This document shows positions 17,313-25,637 of a stretch of DNA of 64,000 bases, piece by piece. Within the stretch, counting starts at the first letter, position 1. Every line of letters starts with the position of its first letter. The stretch lies in assembly GCA_963798435.1 (NCBI GenBank), contig CAWCTF010000008.1, positions 186,001 to 250,000 on the forward strand. The letters are read 5' to 3'. The DNA comes from JALHST01 sp963798435. GTDB lineage: Bacteria; Bacteroidota; Bacteroidia; Flavobacteriales; Flavobacteriaceae. The notes below the pieces were generated by a model. It had not been told where the DNA came from. It was given only the letters and a program-made list of their open reading frames with translations, and searched no databases. A program made the translations under genes and the position numbers.

Positions 17313-18425
17313 TTACAAAGCGGCGCCACTTTCCAAGGTTTTGATGGCATTGGCAATCGCATTTTTATTGGGTTCGTCCGGCGCTTGGTTTAGTGCATCT
17401 TTGGCATGTACGATGGCCTTTTTTAGGTTACCCTTTGCCGAATATGCCCGCATCATCCCCACATTTGTGGGCCATGCCCCATGGTTCGTTTTATAATTTT
17501 TTTCAAAAATAGAGAAAGCCTCGTCGATTTTATTTTCAGATAAAAGTTGACGGCCATAGCTGTGAAGCTCCATGACACTGGCATTTGAAATTGCCTGTTT
17601 CATGAGTGCATCGGCCTCGGTATTTCGGTTCAGTTTTTCTAATAACTTGGCTTTGATCGACATGGAACTAAAATTTGAAAGGCCACCCAATCTTGGGTCT
17701 ACTGCGGCATTTACCCAATTGAGGGCCTGCTCATAGTTAAGATCATTACGAAGGCACCAATCAGCTGCCGCTAATAGGCTCGGTGGATCAAATCCCAGTG
17801 CGCCGGTCATTTGGGTTTTTAGATAGGCCAAGGTGTTGGCTTTCGAATCAACGGTTACCGTAAACGGAATTTTCCAATTTTCCCAGACCAAGGCTACATC
17901 GACCGAGGTCGGAGTTTGGTTCTCGAAGATATAATTGAGCCTTTCGACCGTGGGGGTTTGGTTTTTTTGTTGCCGCGTGCTAACGCGGAGCATATCGAGG
18001 GTCTTATCATAAAAATAGCTTCCCCACCCTTCGGTGTTTTTGTTAAAAATAAGAACCGTGCTATCTGCATAAAGTGCCATATGAAGTCCATATGTACCCG
18101 CAGGCAAATTTTGGTCGTTGATTTTAACATCGGTGGAAAATGAAATCGTTGTATTTTCGTCGGCACCGGCACGCCATGGCGATTCCATATCAGAGCCATA
18201 GCCTAGCACCGTGTAGCCATAAGGAGCAACGTCGGTTCCCCATATTTTGCCTTCACGGCCTTTTACACCAGGTGCGTTCCATTTTATTTCGATATTAGTC
18301 GCCCCCACACTTCGTCCGGCAGAGGAGGGAAAATTAGTGTTTCCGGGGATTCTAAGGCCTTGTGAAAAAGCCATCTGGCCAAAAAGTAGGGCAATGACTG
18401 CGAGTTTTACATAAAGGTTTTTCAT
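17313..18425 (-). CDS. DUF2911 domain-containing exported protein
   Basis: A 370-residue protein with a signal peptide (VIALLFGQMAFSQ). The DUF2911 domain (residues about 25-190) has the typical IEIKWNAPGVKGREGKIWG, WRAGADENTTISFSTDVKIN and LPAGTYGLHMALYAD blocks. The C-terminal 170 residues form TPR-like helices (LNYEQALNWVNAAVD, NEAFSIFEK-like repeats, KGNLKKAIVHAKDALN). Proteins of this kind are common in Bacteroidota envelopes and have no established function. Single gene, normal length. Confidence 0.85.
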   Translation of the reverse strand: MKNLYVKLAVIALLFGQMAFSQGLRIPGNTNFPSSAGRSVGATNIEIKWNAPGVKGREGKIWGTDVAPYGYTVLGYGSDMESPWRAGADENTTISFSTDVKINDQNLPAGTYGLHMALYADSTVLIFNKNTEGWGSYFYDKTLDMLRVSTRQQKNQTPTVERLNYIFENQTPTSVDVALVWENWKIPFTVTVDSKANTLAYLKTQMTGALGFDPPSLLAAADWCLRNDLNYEQALNWVNAAVDPRLGGLSNFSSMSIKAKLLEKLNRNTEADALMKQAISNASVMELHSYGRQLLSENKIDEAFSIFEKNYKTNHGAWPTNVGMMRAYSAKGNLKKAIVHAKDALNQAPDEPNKNAIANAIKTLESGAAL

Positions 18426-18757
18426 AGGAATGCGATTTAAACTGGTTTTGAATCTAAACTAACGGTTGTTGGTATGTGTACTGCAAAATATTGGCCCAAT
18501 CGAGACAGGTCTTTAGCTGTCCGATAGGTAACAAAGATAGCATAGAAACTCAAATGGTGACTTCTATGGCCAGTCAAAATAGTGGTTTTCTGATTTATAA
18601 CGATTATCCTGACTTTGAATGCTCTGGGAACGAGGTTCGATGTCTTGGGATACTCAGCATACGATGCCAGCGAATTGGCCTTTTTTCGACTTCTTTGACA
18701 AGGATGCCAGATACTATTTCAAGAGGAAATGACAGAAAACAGATTGCGGTGGCGAAC

Positions 18758-18814
18758 CCCGATTTTTCAAGGGTATGGGACACCCATTTGGTGGAACGTC
18801 GAAATTTTGGATGA
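18758..18814 (+). pseudogene. 3'-end relic of a DUF58 gene
   Basis: Translating this stretch gives PDFSRVWDTHLVERRNFG and a stop, against DFSRVLNTYLIERQNFL at the end of the intact DUF58 gene (13405-13464). By eye the two are roughly 75-80% identical over about 54 nt, and most differences are silent. The upstream 300 nt do not align, so only the tail of a second, diverged copy remains. It ends 73 nt before tRNA-Asp. Confidence 0.6.
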
Positions 18815-18839
18815 GGGTGCCACATTTTAAGGGAATTTG

Positions 18840-18870
18840 TTTGTGCAATTGAATTAGCGATGTATATTTG
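18840..18870 (+). promoter_or_regulatory. Promoter of tRNA-Asp
   Basis: TTTG (18840-18843), exactly 19 nt, then TATATTTG (18863-18870): a perfect Bacteroidota housekeeping promoter, 17 nt ahead of the tRNA 5' end. Confidence 0.85.
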
Positions 18871-18887
18871 CAACCGCTAAACGCCAC

Positions 18888-18961
18888 GGTTCGGTAGTTC
18901 AGTTGGTTAGAATACCTGCCTGTCACGCAGGGGGTCGCGGGTTCGAGTCCCGTCCGGACCG
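18888..18961 (+). tRNA. tRNA-Asp (anticodon GTC)
   Basis: A complete cloverleaf of 74 nt. The acceptor stem GGTTCGG pairs with CCGGACC (one G-U), the anticodon loop CTGTCAC has GTC at 18922-18924, and the T arm is GCGGG-TTCGAGT-CCCGT. The CCA is not encoded in full (GCAG follows). It has an ideal promoter upstream and a terminator downstream. Its 3' end is duplicated at 19130-19144, marking this gene as an integration target. Confidence 0.97.
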
Positions 18962-18970
18962 CAGAGTACG

Positions 18971-18998
18971 AGCCCTTCACAATTGTGAAGGGCTTTTT
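18971..18998 (+). terminator. Terminator after tRNA-Asp
   Basis: GCCCTTCAC (18972-18980) and GTGAAGGGC (18985-18993) form a perfect 9-bp stem with a 4-nt loop and a T6 tail. Confidence 0.9.
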
Positions 18999-19129
18999 TA
19001 GTTTTTGGGGTAAAGCTTGCATTACCTGCCATAAGGCTAAAAAAGATGTGGCCAACGAAGTTGGCAAAAGGCGCGTGCGCTGTAGGGCCCACACCTTTGG
19101 CCGTTTTAGAGGCGACGCCGATAAAACAA

Positions 19130-19144
19130 TCCCGTCCGGACCGC
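19130..19144 (+). repeat. Duplicated tRNA-Asp 3' end (att-like scar)
   Basis: The 15 nt TCCCGTCCGGACCGC repeat exactly the tRNA 3' end at 18948-18962. Only the 3' side of a tRNA is present. Such a partial copy is what site-specific integration into a tRNA gene, followed by excision or decay, leaves behind. Confidence 0.65.
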
Positions 19145-19154
19145 CAACAAAATA

Positions 19155-19192
19155 AGAGCTTCAAAGAGGTTAAACTTTTTGGAGCTTTTTAT
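19155..19192 (+). terminator. Terminator-like hairpin after the duplicated tRNA end
   Basis: agagcttcaaagaggt and actttttggagct pair with some G-U, followed by TTTTTATTT. It mirrors the tRNA-plus-terminator layout of the intact gene. Confidence 0.5.
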
Positions 19193-19212
19193 TTGCACGC
19201 AGATTGCACGCA
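19193..19212 (+). repeat. Paired 9-nt direct repeat TTGCACGCA (11-nt period)
   Basis: TTGCACGCA at 19193-19201 and 19204-19212, starts 11 nt apart, directly after the terminator-like hairpin. The spacing of one helical turn suggests recombinase arm sites; this is inference. Confidence 0.45.
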
Positions 19213-19317
19213 CTTAAATTCTTCAAAACATATTTGGAACTCTTAGATCTTCGTTAACTGACTGAATTCAACAAATTTGATATTCATGGTACTAGTCCCC
19301 GTAGGCCAACGATAAAG

Positions 19318-19354
19318 GCCCTTGATTACCATTAAATCAAGGGCTTTTTATTTT
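19318..19354 (+). terminator. Third terminator hairpin
   Basis: GCCCTTGATT (19318-19327) pairs perfectly with AATCAAGGGC (19335-19344), followed by TTTTTATTTT. A CCCCGTAGGCCAAC segment just before it faintly resembles the tRNA-end repeat. Confidence 0.85.
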
Positions 19355-19358
19355 CTAG

Positions 19359-19375
19359 GGTACAACATAGGTACA
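19359..19375 (+). repeat. Paired GGTACA direct repeat (11-nt period)
   Basis: GGTACA at 19359-19364 and 19370-19375, again 11 nt apart and again just after a terminator, parallel to the TTGCACGCA pair at 19193-19212. Confidence 0.4.
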
Positions 19376-19656
19376 CCAACTATGAATTTTCAAAATAGGA
19401 AGAAATCGGTCGATAATTTCGTAGCAGTACTTTTTATGGAATTGCAACCTGATGATTTTCAATGAACGGATTGGAGTTTAGATGTTTGAAGAGTATGTAG
19501 CAAATAGATTTCCAAATTGTAATCTGAACGTGGTCGACTTTTTTCTCCAATTTTATAGTTAAATTGAATACAGAAATCTATACAGCGCAATTCAACCTTC
19601 ATCAAAAGAAAGGATCAAATCTTTCTATGTAATCCTAAATGGGGAGTTAATATTCC

Positions 19657-20931
19657 TTATTCCCCATAGCTTACCCGCCAAACCGTATGCGTCTTGTCAT
19701 CGGTAATCAATAGAGAACCATCTTTTGTAACAATGGCCCCGACTGGCCTTCCGTAGACTTCATCTTTATTAGGGTCAACGATGAAACCCGTTAAAAAATC
19801 CTCTGCTTCCCCTGAAGGTTTCCCACCTTTAAAGGGAACAAATACTATCTTATACCCCGATAATTTCTCTTTGTTCCAGGAGCCATGTTGGACAATAAAA
19901 GCCCCGTTATGATATTTTTCGGGAAAACGCTTTCCGGTATAAAACACCAATCCTAATGAAGCCGTATGTGCTTTTAATGCATAATCAGGTATCAAGGTTT
20001 CAGTTAAACCTTCTGATTTTTCTATTTTGACGCGCGGATCTTCATGCCCAAAATAGGTGTACGGCCACCCGTAGAAACCTCCTTTTTGAACACTTGTTAA
20101 ATAATCAGGGACTAAATGGTCGCCAAGGCCGTCACGTTCATTGACGACCGTCCATAGTTCTCGGAATTTTGGCTCCCAATCCATTCCAACGGGATTTCTA
20201 AGGCCCGATGCGTAAATTTCCATATTAGATCCATCTGGATCACATCTTAAAATGTTAGCTTTTAACAACTCTTTTTCGATTCCCTTTTCCGCAATGTTAG
20301 TGCCGCTTCCGATGGCAATATAGATTTTTGACTTGTCGTCGTTCGCAATGATATTTCTCGTCCAATGTTGATTTACCTTTCCGGCAGGCAAGGGTACCAA
20401 CTTTTCACCCTTCCACTCAATCCTCGTCTGCCCATCTTTGTAGGTGAAACGCATCAAGGCATCTGTGTTGGCTACATAGAACGAATCGCCAATCAGCAGC
20501 ATGCCGAACGGTTGGTTCAAGCCCTCGTGGAGAAATTTTTCCCGTACATCCGGTTTTCCGTCATCGTCCGTGTCGCGCAATAATGTAATGAGGTCGGCAC
20601 TATGCGAGAGGTTGTTAGATTTTCCGGCACCGATTAGCCATGCACCTATTCGTTTAAAAAAACCATAATTCGAATTGCTCTGGGCAACAAGAATATCGCC
20701 ATTTGGGAGTTCATATAGCCAACGCGGATTTTCAAAACCATCGGCATATTTGGTTACGGTAAAGCCTTTTGGTGCAATGGGCGTTCTACCGTCTTTCCAG
20801 CCTATAACGTTTGAAAAGTTGGAGACTGATTTGGTGGCAAAGGGTTGAGGCAGCGTATCTACCTTGCTATTTTGACTATTTCCGTAGAATGACACAAGGA
20901 AAAAAACAAATAATCCATTCAGCAATTTCAT
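19657..20931 (-). CDS. PQQ-dependent sugar dehydrogenase (sorbosone/soluble glucose dehydrogenase type)
   Basis: About 424 residues from ATG 20931 (MKLLNGLFVFFLVSFYGNSQ, a signal peptide). A six-bladed beta-propeller follows: FENPRWLYELPNGDILVAQS, the DTDDDGKPD loop (likely calcium site), HEGLNQPFGMLLIGDSFYV, ANILRCDPDGSNMEIYASGLRNPVG and GGFYGWPYTYFG. These match the GSDH/L-sorbosone dehydrogenase family, which oxidises sugars in the periplasm using PQQ. The same frame is open for another 75 codons upstream, but that stretch lacks family features and the signal peptide sets the start. Cofactor use is assumed from the family. Confidence 0.88.
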   Translation of the reverse strand: MKLLNGLFVFFLVSFYGNSQNSKVDTLPQPFATKSVSNFSNVIGWKDGRTPIAPKGFTVTKYADGFENPRWLYELPNGDILVAQSNSNYGFFKRIGAWLIGAGKSNNLSHSADLITLLRDTDDDGKPDVREKFLHEGLNQPFGMLLIGDSFYVANTDALMRFTYKDGQTRIEWKGEKLVPLPAGKVNQHWTRNIIANDDKSKIYIAIGSGTNIAEKGIEKELLKANILRCDPDGSNMEIYASGLRNPVGMDWEPKFRELWTVVNERDGLGDHLVPDYLTSVQKGGFYGWPYTYFGHEDPRVKIEKSEGLTETLIPDYALKAHTASLGLVFYTGKRFPEKYHNGAFIVQHGSWNKEKLSGYKIVFVPFKGGKPSGEAEDFLTGFIVDPNKDEVYGRPVGAIVTKDGSLLITDDKTHTVWRVSYGE

Positions 20932-21379
20932 ACGTTCGATTTTTGCAATAAAGTCCGCTCCTATATTTAATCGGATTGTTTCGCCTTTTTGTTGGGAGTT
21001 TCGAACTTTTCCCTTGGTTAGGTAATTAACGACCAAGAACCCGCGCTGGACTCCTACGATAAGAATTTTATATTTTCGGCTTCTAACCACGGCGGAAGCC
21101 AAACCAATTACCGAGGAAGTTTTCAAATTGTCTTTTTGAGACCAATAATACTTCAAACCTATCGGATGTGTAGTTGCAAATGGACAGAAAATTAACCCAA
21201 TACCTTACGGATAGTTATTCAATAATTAGCTGTGATTACTTTAAAACCGCTAAAATATAATCCCACTGGAGTGCCCAGCCGTTCTTGCTCAGAATAATTT
21301 TACTAAAGAAAATGAGCTATAAAAATTTGCAAATTAAATGAAATGAATGCTATTTCGAACACTAAATTTGATTGAAATG
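20932..21379. other. Intergenic region without recognisable features
   Basis: Between the PQQ dehydrogenase and the DoxX-like gene. Partly open in the dehydrogenase frame, but with no start, domain or clear promoter. Nothing else seen. Confidence 0.5.
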
Positions 21380-22096
21380 TTAATATCCCGAGTCATCAAA
21401 CTCCTTCAAACAATCATCTAATGGCTTACCATTGGTGTGAATGCAATCACAGAATTGAAAACCAGCAGTTTCGTTATCAGTGTTTTCAAATTGTTTTTTA
21501 CAATCCGATAAGGAGTTTCTGGGCATTGCGTTATAGCCGTAAAGGGAGAATGCAACCACGAATCCTACTGTTAGAAGAACTCCCGCGAAGAATAACCACG
21601 GGAATTTTGTGCTATATTTTCCAGGCTTTTTGAATACTCCATAATTGGGAATCTGTCGAATGGGCAAAATATATCTCAGCCGATCATAATTCCAAACAAG
21701 CAGATATAAATTGGCGAGTACCATTAATGGTGATGTCACGAAAGAGCCTTCGAATCTGACCGCGTATGACAGGATCCAAATATTCATAATTATCGGAAAA
21801 TATAACAGTGCACCTAAAGTCACGGTTCTCGGTATCAATAATAATATGGCTGCAATGACTTGGACAATTCCAATAAAGGTGTAATAATACCCCGTATGAT
21901 GTAAGGCTTCAAGATAAGCGCCCATGGGATGATTATGAGATAGGCCACTCGCGAACCTTTCGCCCACAATTTTTACCATTCCGGCAACAATGAAAGCATA
22001 GGCCAGACTTAAACGACAAAAAATAGATAAAAGCCAATACCATCTGTTTTCTTTTATCTTGAGGTAATAGTGATCAAAGCGGGTTATGATATTCAA
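21380..22096 (-). CDS. DoxX-like integral membrane protein
   Basis: A 238-residue inner-membrane protein. Four to five helices: WLLSIFCRLSLAYAFIVAGM, YYYTFIGIVQVIAAILLLIP, LGALLYFPIIMNIWILSYAV, PLMVLANLYLLVWNY and WLLFAGVLLTVGFVVAF-like near the end. The first helix plus loop (VKIVGERFASGLSHNHPMGAYLEALHHTG) fits DoxX/MauE-like quinol-linked membrane proteins. The C-terminus is a soluble Cys-containing tail (SDCKKQF, FCDCIHTNGKPLDDC). The tail with four or more Cys is unusual and could hold a disulfide or a metal. Confidence 0.65.
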   Translation of the reverse strand: MNIITRFDHYYLKIKENRWYWLLSIFCRLSLAYAFIVAGMVKIVGERFASGLSHNHPMGAYLEALHHTGYYYTFIGIVQVIAAILLLIPRTVTLGALLYFPIIMNIWILSYAVRFEGSFVTSPLMVLANLYLLVWNYDRLRYILPIRQIPNYGVFKKPGKYSTKFPWLFFAGVLLTVGFVVAFSLYGYNAMPRNSLSDCKKQFENTDNETAGFQFCDCIHTNGKPLDDCLKEFDDSGY

Positions 22097-22592
22097 TATT
22101 TAAGAATTTGTTGGAATTAAACTTAGATTGCCTTAACGCCCTAAATTTAATGGAAATTTCCCATAATGCTTTAGTCTGCACCGGTCGAAAATCTTTTCAA
22201 CTGCTGAGGAAATAAACGTGCGTGTTTCAAAACAATATGGGCTGTATGATAAATATATTTTTTAGATTGCATTACATCCAATAAATCAACTATTCCCGAA
22301 ATGGGGTGCGCGACATCCAAAAAACCCTAGCCTTGATAAACACCCTTCAAGACCAAGACAAAACTCCGTTCCTCCCGGTGCCACCCTTTCTCAAAAATCC
22401 CTTGTATCACTCATTGGGTATCGCGACACATATCGTGAACGTTTGGTTTTTTCGCCCAAGAACAAGCTTAAAAATAAGGAATTTCCTTTTGTATATTCCC
22501 TGCCTGTGGTAAGGAAGGCGCTCGTAATTAACAATACACGGGGTTAGTACCAGGATTTATTCCGCTTGTTTCATTCAGAATTGCGCTTAAAA
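22097..22592. other. Intergenic region, nothing recognised
   Basis: About 500 nt of AT-rich sequence between a DoxX-like gene and the AHSA1 gene. Short open stretches lack coding character. No hairpin terminator or repeat stands out. Confidence 0.5.
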
Positions 22593-23081
22593 TTAACTGC
22601 TCAATAATTCGTCCAAATAGTTTAATGTGGCTGTGAAACCTTCTTTAAAACCCATTTCGATCATTTTTTCCATACGTTCAAGCGATTTATTATAAATAGT
22701 GATTTTGACCCTTGTTGTTTCATTTTGTCCTTCGAAATGCAGATCCCATTCTGAACCGGGCAATTCAGGATTTTCATCTTTGTCTGCAAAGGTATTCAAC
22801 ATTTTAAAATTGTTTTTCGGACTGATCGAAAGATACTCCTGTAGTGACCAATGCTCTTGTCCTTCAGGACTGACCATAGCATAAAATCGTCGTCCACCGA
22901 CCGTGAAATCCATATATTTTGTTTTTGATTTCCAAGGTCGTGGTGCCCACCATTGATCAAGTAGTTCCTTTTCGGTCCAAGCTTGCCATACCAAGTCACG
23001 GTTTGCATTAAATTCCCTTATGACATTGACTGTTTTGTTTTCCTTATCTACAAGGAAGTCGAAATGCAAATTACTTTTCAT
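22593..23081 (-). CDS. SRPBCC/AHSA1 family protein (START-like)
   Basis: From ATG 23081 (MKSNLHFDFLVDKENKTV) it has 162 residues. VIREFNANRDLVWQAWTEKE then LLDQWWAPRPWK is the standard AHSA1 opening; GGRRFYAMVSPEGQEHW and the C-terminal helix EKMIEMGFKEGFTATLNYLDEL complete the START-like cavity fold. These proteins bind hydrophobic ligands. The start overlaps the 3' end of the ArsR gene by 11 nt, so translation is coupled. ArsR-AHSA1 pairs of this type are widespread; their inducer is usually unknown. Confidence 0.9.
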   Translation of the reverse strand: MKSNLHFDFLVDKENKTVNVIREFNANRDLVWQAWTEKELLDQWWAPRPWKSKTKYMDFTVGGRRFYAMVSPEGQEHWSLQEYLSISPKNNFKMLNTFADKDENPELPGSEWDLHFEGQNETTRVKITIYNKSLERMEKMIEMGFKEGFTATLNYLDELLSS

Positions 23082-23403
23082 TATTCTTGTTTTTAATTGT
23101 TGATAATAAATCGTCAAGTTGTTCGAAACGGTTTTCCCAAATCTTTCTGAATTGCGCTAACCAATTGTCGATTTCTTTCATTTTTGCGATTTTCAGTTCG
23201 TAGTAGATTTCTCGTCCTTGCTGTTTTGCTTCAACAAGATCGCATTCGTTCAGAATCTGAATATGTTTTGATATGGTGGGTCTTGCCGTATCGAAATTGG
23301 CAGCAATGTCTCCGGCTGTCATCGTTTGTGTAGTTAGTAAAACCAGGATCGCTCGCCTTGTAGGATCAGAAATTGCTTGATAAATATCCCTTCTTAATTT
23401 CAT
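23071..23403 (-). CDS. ArsR family winged-helix transcriptional regulator
   Basis: A 110-residue winged-helix repressor: AISDPTRRAILVLLTTQTMT, AGDIAANFDTARPTISKHIQ (recognition helix), then ILNECDLVEAKQQGREIYYE. It has no cysteine cluster of the metal-sensing members, so it belongs to the metal-independent (SdpR-like) subgroup. It overlaps the AHSA1 gene. The promoter carries two near-identical 13-nt repeats (23404-23442), probable autoregulatory sites. Confidence 0.92.
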   Translation of the reverse strand: MKLRRDIYQAISDPTRRAILVLLTTQTMTAGDIAANFDTARPTISKHIQILNECDLVEAKQQGREIYYELKIAKMKEIDNWLAQFRKIWENRFEQLDDLLSTIKNKNNEK

Positions 23404-23453
23404 TATGAAGTTATTTGGCTACAAAAATATATGAAGTCATTTAACTACGCAAA
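23404..23453 (-). promoter_or_regulatory. ArsR-AHSA1 promoter with two direct operator-like repeats
   Basis: On the minus strand TTTG (23450-23453), 20 nt, TATTTTTG (23422-23429). Two copies of a 13-mer, tatgaagtcattt (23430-23442) and tatgaagttattt (23404-23416), differ at one base; one fills the spacer and the other lies between the -7 box and the start codon. Binding there would block transcription, consistent with autorepression. Confidence 0.65.
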
Positions 23454-23509
23454 TATTTTTCTCGTTTTTCATAAATGAAGTAGAAAATTTAGTTTGTTTG
23501 GCGATTTTC

Positions 23510-23690
23510 CTAGGGTTGTTCTCAAATTGTTTACAACGGTCAATTAAACGTAGTGCGGTATTAAAAGCAGATCATTTTTTGGTTTTAATATTAGGTTGCT
23601 TACTATGTCAGTTCGTGTGAATTAACCACTTTAGCCAGCATTATTTTTATTCAAGGTTGTAGGCAGCGTTTCTATTCCTTATCGTTGGAG
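23510..23690 (-). repeat. Palindrome-rich intergenic element following the hydrolase gene
   Basis: Just after the alpha/beta hydrolase stop, the minus strand reads cgctgcctacaacctt, and further on contains accgttgtaaac. A cgtagtgc motif here is shared with 27551-27558. I see the same general style (GCC.ACAAC directly after a minus-strand gene, AT-rich body, closing GTTG motifs) at 27.7, 35.3 and 36.4 kb. Repeat membership is by eye. Confidence 0.35.
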
Positions 23691-23696
23691 GGATTA

Positions 23697-24650
23697 TTAT
23701 TCGGCCGAAAGCACGCGGCTGTGATTGGTAGAAATGGCCTGCTCATTAAGCATCGAAATAATTAAGGAAGCACATTTTTCAGGTTGGTCCAGCCAAGGGC
23801 AATGACCGGCATTTTCTACCGTTTCAAATTGACAATCTTTAATGGTCGAAGTCTTTGGCCTTCCTGTTTTAGGTTTTTCAAAAGCATCTTGCTCTCCCCA
23901 TATTATTCGCACCGGGACCTGCAACCGATTTAAACGATCCCCGATATACAGCGCTTTTCTCCATCCTCTTAATGTCAGGACATTTTCCAACATCGTGCGG
24001 AATGCTTCTATGGTTCCCGAAAGCAACTCGTTACAATGACAATGTTCCAAATAATCATTGGATAATTTGCTTATATTGGCTACCAACAACTGCTTATGGA
24101 TATTTTTTATATTTGAAACACTTGGCTTTGCGACCGTTCTGATCAGGAGCCAGTTTATTGCTTTCCAACCAAGTAACCTGAGGGGAAATGGAATCCAAAG
24201 ATTCACTCCCGCAGGGGCACCGATCAATAAAAGTTTTTCAACACGCTCGGGATGTTCCATAGCAAAGCTAATACTGAAAAATCCTCCCATAGAATTGCCC
24301 ATTAAAATTGCCTTTTTCATATTCAGGGCATCCATAAAGGAGCGAACAAAAGCTACAGCCATTTGCCGATAATCTACATCCTGATAATTAAACTCATCGG
24401 TCAACCCATGGCCAGGCCGGTCCACCACAAAAAGATGAAAATGTTCCGACAAGGGTTTCATAATATTGATCCACTCACTGGCGTGGCTGCCGCCGCCATG
24501 GATCATTATAAGCGGTTTTCCCTTACCCATTTCGAGATAGTGGACGGTTTTTACCGGCCCATCGGTAGCTACGATTTTAGATTGGGGCCTGATTCCTTCC
24601 TTGTCAAAAAGGATTCCCCTTGTTCTTTTATATTCTTCAAGAATGTTCAT
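23697..24650 (-). CDS. Alpha/beta hydrolase
   Basis: A 317-residue cytosolic alpha/beta-hydrolase. The oxyanion segment MIHGGGSHASEW, the nucleophile elbow GNSMGGFF (Ser), the acid in IIWGEQDAF and the catalytic His in NAGHCPWLDQPE are in order. The sequence RPGHGLTDEF is typical of the lyase/esterase/epoxide-hydrolase group. Substrate cannot be deduced. It is monocistronic, followed by a repeat-like element and preceded by a convergent-free gap to the AraC gene on the same strand. Confidence 0.88.
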   Translation of the reverse strand: MNILEEYKRTRGILFDKEGIRPQSKIVATDGPVKTVHYLEMGKGKPLIMIHGGGSHASEWINIMKPLSEHFHLFVVDRPGHGLTDEFNYQDVDYRQMAVAFVRSFMDALNMKKAILMGNSMGGFFSISFAMEHPERVEKLLLIGAPAGVNLWIPFPLRLLGWKAINWLLIRTVAKPSVSNIKNIHKQLLVANISKLSNDYLEHCHCNELLSGTIEAFRTMLENVLTLRGWRKALYIGDRLNRLQVPVRIIWGEQDAFEKPKTGRPKTSTIKDCQFETVENAGHCPWLDQPEKCASLIISMLNEQAISTNHSRVLSAE

Positions 24651-24773
24651 ATCCGTTGGCTTTATTCATCTCTTTTACTAATATAAAAGTAGTAGTAAAA
24701 CAGCTTGGTCGATTTGCTGAAAAGCCAAAAGAATGTTCTGTGAGGTCAGGATGGATTATTATTTAAAGGGATT

Positions 24774-25637
24774 TCATTTCATTCTGAATTGGCTCGGGGT
24801 AAGGCCGTATTCCCACTTAAACACCCTGATAAAATGTGAAGTATTTTCAAAACCGCTGTCATAACAGACCTCAGCAACGGAGCTTTCCGTGGTTTCCAAC
24901 AGATAACGGCCATATTCTAGCCGTTTTTTGCGAAGCCACTTGCCCGGAGTGGTATGGTAGATTGTTTTGAATTCGACCTTGAAAGTCGATAGACTCCTCC
25001 CGCAGAGCCGGGCAAACTCCTGAAGCGTCAGGTTTTTTATAAAATTACGCTCCATGATATTCTTAATGGAGGGTTTTGACGAACCACAAATTTTGCTGAA
25101 ATAACTCTTGAGCATCGTAGTCTCCTTGTTCGAAGCAATACTGATTATCAATTCTTCGAATTTTAGTTTCAACAGGTTTTCGGAGGGCGGATCTGACAAT
25201 TGGAAATAAGGGAGTAAAGAATGAAAATAAGCGAGCAGTAAATCGTTTAGCGGAATTGGGATAATGGTATCGGTATTGTCATGGGATTCAGTCACGTTTA
25301 TTGAAAGCCTGTTTCTTTGAAAAACGGATCGAATAAAATCGTCCGGAACAAAGACTCGTAATTCACAAAAATCCTCTTGGATACGGTGTCGGGCCGAAAT
25401 AAGGCCTCCCTTTTTAGCAAAAATACAGTCCCCGGCCTTAAATATATGTTCCCCATTAAGTGTTTTTAATACCATTTCCCCTGCAAGGGCATAGGCAAAA
25501 AAATTATCGTGCCACCAAAGCTCACCCGATGATTCATCATCGTCAACAGGGCATTTGATCTCGGTAAAAAGCAGTTCATCGACTTTGAATTTTTTAAATA
25601 AATTGCCGTTTTCTATAAAATCTTGGACATTCATCAT
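24774..25637 (-). CDS. AraC family transcriptional regulator
   Basis: 287 residues: an N-terminal cupin-like sensor domain (residues 15-120, GELWWHDNFFAYALAGEMVL and GDCIFAKKGGLISARHRIQE) and a C-terminal double HTH (NLTLQEFARLCGRSLSTFKVEF, SSVAEVCYDSGFENTSHFIRVF, ending YGLTPSQFRMK). This is the ExsA/YesN-like soluble type. It lies 123 nt upstream of the alpha/beta hydrolase on the same strand, which may be its target. Two adjacent ATGs (25637, 25634). Confidence 0.87.
   Translation of the reverse strand: MMNVQDFIENGNLFKKFKVDELLFTEIKCPVDDDESSGELWWHDNFFAYALAGEMVLKTLNGEHIFKAGDCIFAKKGGLISARHRIQEDFCELRVFVPDDFIRSVFQRNRLSINVTESHDNTDTIIPIPLNDLLLAYFHSLLPYFQLSDPPSENLLKLKFEELIISIASNKETTMLKSYFSKICGSSKPSIKNIMERNFIKNLTLQEFARLCGRSLSTFKVEFKTIYHTTPGKWLRKKRLEYGRYLLETTESSVAEVCYDSGFENTSHFIRVFKWEYGLTPSQFRMK

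Larger units (their letters stand above)
19213..19656. other. Gene-free stretch downstream of the tRNA scars
   Basis: No credible gene. It contains a third terminator (19318-19354) and a second repeat pair (19359-19375), listed separately. The last 280 nt are AT-rich with nothing recognisable. Confidence 0.6.

Noticed and set aside
18714..19094. Long minus-strand reading frame across tRNA-Asp (contains GLEPATPC)
   Set aside because: It is the reverse strand of the tRNA gene, a well-known false protein; the tRNA and its promoter explain the sequence.
22306..22512. Small plus-strand frame in the 22.1-22.6 kb gap
   Set aside because: No recognisable domain and no codon bias; treated as chance.
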